A DNA stretch of 64,000 nt, taken from the NCBI GenBank assembly GCA_022495005.1, contig JAGYXB010000196.1, forward strand, positions 1,798,001 through 1,862,000. Direction: 5' to 3'. Shown piece after piece: positions 55,560 through 64,000 of this stretch (position 1 is its first letter; every line of letters begins with the position of its first letter). Below the pieces are notes generated by a model. It was not told where the DNA came from. It searched no databases and was given only the letters and a program-made list of their open reading frames with translations. This stretch comes from Rhyacophila brunnea (taxonomy: Eukaryota > Arthropoda > Insecta > Trichoptera > Rhyacophilidae). Both the position numbers and the translations under genes were made by a program.

Positions 55560-56900
55560 AGTATGATAAAGATGGCTCTGCGTAAACGCATCTCTCGACT
55601 TAAATCTTGGAATGAACGTTCCGGCACTTTAAAAAAAAAAGTGTTAAACTTAAAAACTTTTTTGACACGATACATTAAAATACCGATAGTGTTCTTCTGA
55701 TACGACGTTAGTACCACATAGTACCTATCGATATTTTTTTTTCTATATTACATCCGTAACATAGGTTTGATAATGATTTGTAAGTTTATGTCACTTGTGA
55801 GTTGTGAGAAATTGCTAAGTGGAGCATAGTATTTCAATCAAACATTAGGTACATTCAGACAATTAAAATATGTCTGACGGCGACTATTTGCAAACACTTG
55901 TCATAACAAGATTGACACATGTAAATCGGTAACGCCTGCCTCTTTACTTTTTAATCACGATCCGCCCCTGTCAAAGAAATCCAGTGGCGTCATAAAATTA
56001 TTCTGATAATATATTATAATATAATATTTTTTCCTTCGTTGTAATAGTAGAATCTCCTATATATTATTATCCTACAGATTTCCCCGTTTTTGCGAGCGAT
56101 TGTGTGCCTTATTCGTCACGTCCGATGGGTTCAAACGCCAAACACACTAATTGAATGTTCGAAATTCAAATAGGTCATATAGAGTATGAAAGGAAGGGTT
56201 TTCCGAATTTAAGTTATCTTGCGATATAATATTGATGTTTCTCTAAAGCTTTCCGGCACATACGTCACATTATTGACAATATGGGAATTTATTTTTTCAC
56301 AATGTTTGCAACACTCGAACCGACTAAACAAAGATGGCCGCTTTAAATTTAAAATGCGTTTTAACCGATATATACAATCAATTTTCACAAACTAATCATA
56401 ATAAGATTGATCGATAAACATATTAGAACTGATTTATTTAAATTTTTATGAATTAAGTTCTCTGTTTAAGTTAAGTTTCTACACCTCTGACGGAAATCAA
56501 GTCTTTTGACACTATAAATTTATTACGCTATGTATACTAACATACGGTATTTCAATTGACTCACCACATATTTACTTATGAGATGCATTCGAGTGACTGT
56601 AAGTTGAAGTGAGCACAATTTTATATAACTTAACACAGTCACAAAAAAATCACTTTTAAAAAATAGGTAACATCCATCATTATTTGTTGTTTATGTAAAA
56701 AACGACAGGTGATATTATTTACGTCTCACAATGATTTAAAAATGCACAGCACTATATAATAACTCACATGTATAACAAGCACCCATAGATAACTATAAAT
56801 ATTCAAATAAACAATAACATTTATACGAATTCCGATTAAAACTGATCATTTCATTGAAACGCGGGCGTACGACATATCGGCGTTTTAAGATACCAATGAA
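55560..56900. other. Unassigned AT-rich sequence
   Basis: No gene or repeat could be supported. Confidence 0.35.
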
Positions 56901-56941
56901 AATTTTAAAATATGATGTCACTTTTGTTTTTTTTTTTGTAA

Positions 56942-58572
56942 GGCTGTTGAATCAATTTTTATTTTGAACCAATGAAACTTATATACATTTAATTAGCTCA
57001 TTATAACCCAAAAATATTTAAAAGGTATCAACCAGTGTTGCCAACTAACATTTTCAAAGTTCAGTAGATTTTTTGATTTTTTCTTCAAAATACCATTGAT
57101 TGACAAAAATGTATGAAATTCAACGATTGTGTTTGGTGAAAGCGTGCATATTGACATAATCTCACAAGTGTCTTTTAAAAAATCATGTAAAAAGTGACTT
57201 TTGTTCATCACAAATATCATAATTTCTTCTTTTCCTGACAAAAATTTCAGTAGATCTAATGAAATTCTAGTAGACATGGCAACACTGACTATGCGATCAG
57301 CCCAGTGTTGCCAAGTCAAAATTTAAAAATTCAGTAGATAAAGATGGCAACACTGACTATGCGATCAACCCAGCAGTGTTGCCATGTCTACTGAAATTTG
57401 CCAATATACTGAATTTTTGATTTTTTTTTCGAAATTCAAGAAATCTACTGATATTTGTGTTTCTCCACAATTGTAAATTAACTGATGATTCTTTCAATAA
57501 TAAACTTGAAATGATCTACGCATGACCTTTTTTGATGTTATACACTTCTAAATTGACATAAAAAGCATTGTAACTCTACCCAAGAGCGCCATTTTACCCA
57601 TTAATATCATCATTGTTTACATTAAATTAATATTATTAGTTATTGTTATTCTAATTAGTTTTAAATCATATCTAATAAACCACATTTTTCAAAATCTTCT
57701 GAAATTTTAAATTTTGACTTGGCAACACTGGGTTGCAGTGCTGCCAAGTCAAAATTTAAAAATTCAGTAGATAGACATGGCAACACTGACTAATGCGATC
57801 AACCCAGTGTTGCCAAGTCAAAATTTTAAAAAAATCAGTTGATAGACATGGCAACACTGACTATGCGATCAACCCAGTGTTGCCAAGTCAAAATTTAAAA
57901 AAATCAGTAGATAGACATGGCAACACTGACTATGCGATCAACCCAGTGTTGCCAAGCCAAAATTTAAAAAAATCAGTATATAGACATGGCGACACTGACT
58001 ATGCGATCAACCCAGTGTTGCCAACTCAAAATTTAAAATTTCAGTAGATTTTGACAAAAAATTCAGTAGATTTCATAAAATATCAGTAGATTTTGAAAAA
58101 TGTGGTTTATTAGATATGATTTAAAACTAATAAGAATAACAATAACTAATAATGTTAATTTACTGTAAACAATGATGATATTAATGGGTAAAATGGCGCT
58201 CTTGGGTAGAGTTACAATGCTTTTTATGTAAATTTAGAAGTGTATAACATCAAAAAAGGTCATGCGTAAATCATTTCAAGTTTATTATTGAAAGAATCAT
58301 CAGTTAATTTACAATTTGGAGAAACACAAATATCAGTAGATTTCTTGAATTTCGAAAAAAAATCAAAAATTCAGTATATTGGCAAAAAATATCAGTTGAT
58401 CTACTGAAATTTCAGTAGACATGGCAATACTGGATCAACCATAGAATATTATTTCAAAATTTAATAAAGTAACATTTTTTTATGGCTGTTAAATGATAAT
58501 TTTTTTAAACCAATGAAACTTATATACATTCAATTGGCTCATATAACCCAAAAATATTTAAAAGGTATTCAA
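56942..58572. repeat. CAGTGTTGCCA MITE array within a 90-bp direct duplication
   Basis: The block is bounded by direct copies 56942-57032 and 58483-58572 (CCAATGAAACTTATATACAT; AACCCAAAAATATTTAAAAG). Between them eight TIR-ended units follow one another: 57033-57287, 57303-57354, 57374-57730, 57736-57788, 57805-57859, 57875-57928, 57944-57997 and 58013-58432. Each begins CAGTGTTGCCA (or a close variant) and ends TGGCAACACTG. Most are separated by ACTATGCGATCAACC. The 357-bp and 420-bp units are inverted copies of each other, flanking the 53-55-bp units. Confidence 0.85.
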
Positions 58573-58635
58573 CAATAATTGGTGTTATACATATTATTTA
58601 AATCATTATCAACCAGGATCAATCCACTGCTATAG

Positions 58636-58919
58636 CAGGCCTAGCAGCCTGAAGTGGTGTCAGGTGATATTGTGAAGGCCTGACTCCAGAATAGACTACG
58701 CATATGACTCCAAATTTGTATTGGCAGTGACGAGATGCAAATTGTAAAACTGACAAATCAGCGAAATGTCAAAATGTCTGACGTAAATGAAAATCCATCC
58801 CGAAGGGAAAACTATGGCGCCGTTTATGCATACTTCACAATTATATTAATATACAATACCGCCAAGCCGTCTGCAAGACCTAGCGAGACAGACTGGCGAG
58901 AGCCAGCTGGCTCAGCTAG
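58636..58919 (+). mobile_element. Family-J Helitron-like element, copy 2
   Basis: Inverted relative to 5938-6235. It shares CTGAAGTGGTGTCAG, TTGGCAGTGACGAGATGCAA and AAATCAGCGAAATGTC. It ends GAGCCAGCTGGCTCAGCTAG followed by T. No ORF is conserved between copies. Confidence 0.5.
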
Positions 58920-58943
58920 TAATTATTATTACGTATCTATGCA

Positions 58944-59030
58944 TACAGTTGAATCTCGATATAATGGACAAAATATTCGGTCAAATATTAAAATTGTTAA
59001 AAACATCATGTTATACATATTGTTTAAATC
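58944..59030. mobile_element. Family-G pogo-type MITE fragment
   Basis: ACAGTTGAATCTCGATATAA followed by AAATATTCGGTCAAATATTA corresponds to the right half of 11473-11879 in inverse orientation. Confidence 0.6.
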
Positions 59031-59051
59031 CAAGTGTCACCGCGTGTAAAC

Positions 59052-59460
59052 GGGTCTAGAACGATTTGGCGCCGGAACAACTGGACGCCACGCAATTCGA
59101 AAATAAATAGACGTTAGGTACTTATATGTACTTTAAAAAAAATATTTTATAATATTATTTATATTTAAATTATTATATTATGATTTAATAGTTGGTGAGA
59201 ATTTAAATATGCACACGTAAATAATGATTTAATCGTGCATTTGTTTAAGTTTAAACGAAAAAAGAGTTTTATTTTTATATAAAGCCTTAAGCATGGTAAT
59301 TGTGAATTCGCAATAAAAAAAAACACTACGTTAAGAGTAAAATGAATTAAAACTACTAAGTAGTAGATAGAAACTGATTAAAATTCCTCGTCTACGTTCT
59401 GTTTACGTGTCTACGACAGTGCGGCGTCCAATTGTCCTGGCGTCCAATTGTTCCATTCCC
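59052..59460. mobile_element. TIR element with 8-bp TSD, 409 bp
   Basis: Flanked by a perfect 8-bp repeat GTGTAAAC (59044-59051 and 59461-59468). Ends GGGTCTAGAACGATTTGGC and CCAATTGTTCCATTCCC are imperfect inverted repeats, with CTGGACGCC/GGCGTCCA repeated just inside each end. The 8-bp duplication suggests hAT. Confidence 0.75.
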
Positions 59461-59689
59461 GTGTAAACAATGTTCTGCGCATGACAATCTAATAACATAT
59501 TTTATTGATTATATATCAAGTAACGAAATACAATCATATTACACGTATTTTCGCTATTTTAGACTTTTAGAGAGTTGATTATTTTTTTTTGTTTCATTGT
59601 TAAACACCACAACACTGAGAAGCCCTATAACAGCTGTAAAACACCCAGACTTGAGGAACTTACATATTAGATTATATAAATATATTTTG

Positions 59690-59765
59690 ACCTCACTGGG
59701 GTTGAACCCGGAGCTCCCAGAAGGAATGCCAGCGCCTTACGCACTGCACCACAAGAGCCGCAAAT
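59690..59765 (-). other. tRNA-like sequence (SINE head or tRNA pseudogene)
   Basis: On the minus strand: A-box-like TGTGGTGCAGTGCGTAAGG and a perfect box B GGTTCAACCCC. The 5' arm GCGGCTC does not pair well with the 3' arm GAGGTC, so a working tRNA is unlikely. Following sequence is AT-rich. Confidence 0.45.
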
Positions 59766-59767
59766 TA

Positions 59768-60009
59768 TGAAAAAAACAGTAGATTTCAAAAGTGCAAACA
59801 AAATTTTATTCTTTTTTAGAAGTATGATTACCGAAAGGAGGCGCGTTGACATCGAACATTAACGTTACTCCACAACGGATGTGTCTGGATATAGTTATCA
59901 TCCGAAAATGAATAAACAGGATTTTGTTTGTGTTTTTATATAACGGACTTTCAGCTTTAACGGACACCCCCTCACCCGCATTAGTTCGTTATATCGAAGT
60001 TCTACAGTA
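59768..60009. mobile_element. Family-G pogo-type MITE, partial and inverted
   Basis: ATATAACGGACTTTCAGCTT, TAACGGACACCCCCTCACCC and GTTATATCGAAGTTCTACAG match the left half of 11473-11879 in reverse. One terminus (CTGTAGAACTTCGATATAAC on minus) is preserved. Confidence 0.7.
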
Positions 60010-60049
60010 GGTACACACAAACTACGTCTATCTTGGATCACAAATGTCA

Positions 60050-60680
60050 AATGTCAATTAACGGCAGCTGGTATGTATGACGAGATTTCTCGCAGAACCA
60101 AAGTGGCATGGAGCGCCTTTGGACATCTGAATAGTATCTTCAAAATGCTTGATCTACCACTGTAGGTATATTAAGCGTAAATAATGGCACTGATAAATAC
60201 TGGGAACTGAAATACCAAACGGGTGTGTAGAATCAGGCAACCGATGTCGAGTGTGGAAGAAACGGGACAAACTTAAACACGTGTCAAGAATACTTCATAC
60301 TTCGAATACTGACAACTGCTCTTGGTGTATGCAATGACGCACATTCAATATTGGTGACATTGAAGGTTGCAACACACACTATTGCACTCTATAATGCGTG
60401 GTTCATTTTCGTAGGACACTCACACATTCAAAACCTTGCGTCAAAATGTTGTGTATTGAGATATTACAGCCTATTGGTTAGTTTTCAGTGGCTTAAAACT
60501 ACCAGTGCTCACGTATGCATGTAAAACATAAACCCTTAATCTAAGAGAAATCCAAAAATTAGATAATCTTCTGACTTGACAATTAAATGCATTCTTCAGA
60601 GAGTCACACGGTAGTATTCCAATTGGATGTTGGATTCGTCTTAAGACGGTACTTCAGTGAAACGGCAAATAATTTTCAAC
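60050..60680 (+). pseudogene. LINE reverse-transcriptase fragment split by a family-F repeat
   Basis: YDEISRRTKVAWSAFGHLNS, then IFKML (60078-60155), and LKLPVLTYACKT, then LREIQKLDNL (about 60490-60580), are consecutive in insect LINE ORF2s (E-I-x-R-R-x-x-x-A-W-x-A-F-G-x-L ... L-P-V-L-T-Y-G-x-E-T-W). Here 310 bp of another repeat (60175-60485) separate them. Stops and frame changes make it non-functional. Confidence 0.7.
60190..60485. repeat. Family-F repeat, copy 1
   Basis: Contains AAACACGTGTCAAGAATAC, TACTGACAACTGCTCT, TATAATGCGTGGTTCATTTT and CGTAGGACACTCACAC. Inverse copies are at 63400-63540 (partial) and 63770-64000. It sits inside the LINE fragment. No TIRs were recognised. Confidence 0.65.
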
Positions 60681-60900
60681 TATAGGTGCGACGAAATTTT
60701 GGACTGGCTGGCAATCGGAGAGCGAAAGCCGAGCTGTGAACACTTCAATTTGTTTTGTGATGGCGACGGGGGAATTGATTCTTAAATCGTGTAAAGATGA
60801 CTAAAAAAGGTTACCCATTTACTTGAAAAAGAAAACATGTCAATGAATATATTATTATTATTAGTAATAGAACAATAAACATAACATTAAATGGACGCAT

Positions 60901-62634
60901 CGCCGCTATAGGATTTGTTTCCCGAATAGACCAAATGTCAATTTTACAGGAGACGAAAAACAAATTTTATTTTCGTATATTTTAATATCAGTAGATGTAT
61001 CAATCATTCTTTCAATACTGTATGATTGCAAAATTATCTAAGAATAGATTCCAAGAGTAATATACTGGTATAAATCATTAAATGCACAGAAAATGCGTTT
61101 TATTTACAAGTATTCACTGTGGATATTCGGGAAATTTTTAGCGCTCTCTCAGAATAATGGATATTCGGGACAAAACATGGACGTTCGGGATTTAAAACCG
61201 TAGCGTATTGCTGCACGGCTCACAGATTACTGAGTGGTCAAAAAGTACGCGCCTCAAATGTTATATTTATTTAGACGATAATTGTTAATAATTACCTCTA
61301 CTATTTAAATAGGTACTTAATGATCGTAATTACCCAAGTTCGTATGTAATAATAACATGCGGTAATCGCTTTTTCGGTTTTTTTTCGGATTAAGTAATAA
61401 AATAGTTTTTAAGTAATTAACTATTTTTTTATTGAACGAATAATTCACAAGATTTAAGAATGTACCATTCTAATAATTGAACATACTTACATAATTTTTT
61501 AAAATAACTTCTGAGAAAATATATTATAAGGTATCTACTACTTCAATTATTAACCGCCGTCACGGTCATTTCTCCAATATTTTATGATGGTACTTACTCG
61601 TACTTGCTAACAATTTTATATTAATACTTTTTCCAAAAAAAAAAAAAATCTATTTATATAATATCTGTATATTATTATATCTATATATTTCTATAATTGA
61701 CAATTAAACTTATTACAAACCACCAAATAAATATTATATATTTACTATTGTAAGGAATAACAACACAAAATAATAGCATGTATAAATTAATTACCATTAG
61801 CTGCTAATATTAGGTAGGTACCAATATTCTTAGTATATAATATCCACCAAATAAATAGTTACTAACATACATATTAAATTAAATTAACTATCAGCGCATT
61901 CAAAAATAAATAATAGCATCGCGTTTATTTTCATAGAAATACCTAGATTAAAAGTAAAATAAAGACAAACAATGTTTGATTAATAATAATTTGAAATAAT
62001 AATTATTTTTTACGTCATAGTAGTTGCCGGGTCATACTGTAGAATTCATATAACCGTTGGGATTTTGTGTCATTTATCAAAACAAAATGCAGTTCTTTAG
62101 GGTAAAATAGTCACTTCCACAACTCTACTGTAAGTTCAGGGCGAACTGGTGATGTATCAGCTATGAATAATCTCTTCAAATTTGATGAATTCACTATTAA
62201 AACAATAGTAACGTTAAAAACAATATCAATAAGACGAAATTTGAAAGAAGTCTCCGGACGGCCGAAACATATTAAAGTGGGCGTGATTGTTTTAGAGCTA
62301 GACAGCGTGAATGTGGGAGCGAGATGCACGGCGTGAGCGCGGTTTGATTGGCTAAAGTCATATTCGGGAAATAAACACTCAGCCAGAGATATATTTCGAC
62401 CAAAATTAACTTGGATATTCAGGTACGAATAGTTGGATATTCGGGAGAACACCACGGAGTAATTGTAACTTAACATGGCGTATTCGGGTTTTTTAAAAAA
62501 ATATCTCTGTTCCTAGATAAAAATATATCGTTTTTATAAATGATTTCGGTAGAGTTCGATAAAAGAAATTGAATTGCATTAAAATGTCGATTTCGACAAA
62601 AATGGATATTCGGGAAACAAATCCTATAGCGACG
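60901..62634. mobile_element. Family-E TIR element, 1.73 kb, TATTCGGG-rich, 4-bp TSD
   Basis: Left end CGCCGCTATAGGATTTGTTT, continuing CCCGAATA, and right end TATTCGGG, AAACAAATCCTATAGCGACG are about 28-bp inverted repeats. They are flanked by GCAT on both sides (60897-60900 and 62635-62638). At least six ATTCGGG/GTTCGGG motifs lie within about 300 bp of the ends (61131, 61183, 61200 region; 62358, 62433, 62480, 62606). No intact transposase is present. The superfamily is undetermined; 4-bp duplications occur in Sola and Chapaev types, among others. A short relative is at 30436-30677. Confidence 0.7.
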
Positions 62635-62639
62635 GCATG

Positions 62640-63395
62640 TTGACTTTTTATGAGAAATTGTGTTTTGTTCTTCGCGCGTCATTTGCACAATCCTCGCGTC
62701 ACGTAGTCTCGATCGTTTTACACCGTGCCCCAGCCTTAAATGATAACAAAAATTTCCACGTAGTCAGTCGTTACTCAATTGATAAAAACACGAGAGAAAT
62801 ATTCATTTTCAATGCGTATATTTTTGGTTTCTCTTCAGTAGGCTCTCTAATATTTTTTATCGATCGATTCTACTCCATCGTATATAGAATCACTGGATTC
62901 AATATCTCAACTCGATTAATTTAAAAATACTAAATAGTATTATAATAATTTGTATACGCCACTGCTTTAAATATTATAACCGCTATAATAAATTTAACGG
63001 TGATTGGTCCTGCGATGGTGAAATAAATTTATTTAAATTTAATTCAGTGATACTTTTTTATAATACATACTAAATTAAATAAAAATAATAGAAAGTTTTC
63101 TCTTTAGTCACGTGGAAATAATATGAAATCATTTAGTTGGAAATCCCTTGAAAAAAATGTGAAAATATCGGTGCATTATATTAAATCGTGTCCGGAAACG
63201 TACGTATGCAGTTCGCCGTATCACACCGTTGTATCGGAACTACATGAACTATATATTAAAGACCGTCCAACCTCTTTGGGTCGTATAGTACTGACATAAA
63301 ATTCATGTTTATGGCGTATGTCTGGCTATGGCGAATGTACCTACATTCCACGGTTGAAGTGGAGAGAACAGAGAACAAATAACAAATATAATTCC
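62640..63395. other. Unassigned AT-rich sequence
   Basis: No gene could be supported. Confidence 0.35.
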
Positions 63396-63399
63396 GATA

Positions 63400-63540
63400 G
63401 GCAGGGTTTTGAATGTGTGAGTGTCCTACGAAAATTAACCACGCATTATAGACGTGCAATAGTGTGTGTAATAGACCAATATTAAATGAGCGTCAATGCA
63501 TAAACCGAAAGAAGATAATACGATATGAATAGGTATGTAC
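63400..63540. repeat. Family-F repeat, copy 2 (partial)
   Basis: GTTTTGAATGTGTGAGTGTC, TACGAAAATTAACCACGC and GAGCGTCAATGCATAAACCG match copies 1 and 3; the remainder of the family is missing. Confidence 0.6.
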
Positions 63541-63769
63541 AGTAATGACAACGACACACTAATTCAGTGAAACTTACGCCATAAAATTGAGCGATGAGTT
63601 TAAATTACGTATTTTTCAAAACATATTATAAATACTCGTACAATCATTAGATAAGATTTCTTTTTACTTTTATATCTATATTTATTAATATGCGATTAAA
63701 CGCCATAGAAATTAATAAATAAATAGAATTATAAAATGCTATATTCAATGCAGTAAATTTTGACGCAGG

Positions 63770-64000
63770 TTTTTGAAAGTGTGAGTATTCTACGAAAATG
63801 AACCACGCATTATAGACGTGCAATAATGTGTGTAATACACCAATATTACATGAGCGTCAATGCATAAACCGAGAGCAGTTGTCAGTATTCGACGAATGAC
63901 GTATTCTTGACACGTGTTTAAATTTATTCCGTATTCTTCCTTACTCGAAATCGGTTGCCCCGTTAGATATTTCAGTTCCCATTATTTCTGAGTTCCCTGG
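63770..64000. repeat. Family-F repeat, copy 3, running off the window
   Basis: GTTTTTGAAAGTGTGAGTAT, ACCACGCATTATAGACGTGC, TTGACACGTGTTTAAATTTA and ATTTCAGTTCCCATTATT match copy 1 in reverse. The end lies beyond the window. Confidence 0.65.

Noticed and set aside
57793..58047. 84-residue frame with a repeated peptide
   Set aside because: It is simply the translation of the MITE array units; the repeat length keeps the frame open.

Overview
This 64 kb window is AT-rich eukaryotic DNA from an arthropod, most probably a non-dipteran insect. The evidence is a mariner element, jockey/I-type, RTE-type and other LINE remains, many hAT, pogo and Harbinger-type MITEs, tRNA-derived SINEs, and a decayed run of the insect telomere pentamer TTAGG. 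Codon-dense bacterial or viral organisation is absent. I cannot name the species; hemipteran or lepidopteran are both possible. Nearly everything recognisable is transposon-derived, often nested. The one convincing host gene is a two-exon minus-strand gene (35146-37560) for a small secreted cysteine-rich peptide with the spacing of a CS-alpha-beta (defensin-like) domain. It has a signal peptide, GT/AG splice sites, a TATA box and polyadenylation signals.

Layout. 0.2-2.3 kb: a dead DDE transposase gene split by a TIR element (407-1314), then a family-B repeat. 3.5 kb: a Harbinger-type MITE. 5.1-6.2 kb: LINE 3' ends and a Helitron-like repeat. 7838-9781: a LINE derivative on the minus strand with a 14-bp target-site duplication (TSD), poly(A), ORF1 and only the first part of ORF2. 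10.8-13.3 kb: LINE tails, a pogo-type MITE and TIR/hAT fragments. 13.8-17.4 kb: a TIR element, a complete hAT MITE and an 86-bp tandem repeat. 18.9-19.2 kb: a SINE. 19.3-20.6 kb: a full-length dead mariner. 20.6-23.2 kb: two family-B repeats, one split by a 1.3-kb near-perfect palindrome. 23.8-25.0 kb: a hAT MITE and an inverted repeat carrying tRNA-like sequences. 26-30.7 kb: SINEs, a LINE interrupted by an insertion, and a short TATTCGGG element. 31.8-33.6 kb: a TIR element and a LINE tail. 35-37.6 kb: the peptide gene. 38-43.2 kb: a SINE, a TIR element carrying pogo-like transposase remains, a foldback and a duplicated segment around a MITE.

43.6-46.2 kb: a second LINE derivative, on the plus strand, with an intact 560-codon ORF1, a repeated 5' UTR and 12-bp TSDs, but no ORF2. 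46.3-48.1 kb: a probable solo LTR, GC-rich. 49-54 kb: four hAT-type elements and a LINE fragment. 57.0-58.4 kb: a tandem and inverted array of CAGTGTTGCCA-ended MITEs. 58.6-64 kb: Helitron-like, pogo-type and TIR elements, a tRNA-like sequence, a LINE split by another repeat, and a 1.7-kb TATTCGGG-rich element with a 4-bp TSD.

The main lead is that both 5'-complete LINE copies here are ORF1-bearing, ORF2-deficient units bounded by TSDs. They look like retroposed half-LINEs mobilised in trans. The second lead is the divergent defensin-like gene, missed by ORF finding because both coding exons are under 120 bp.
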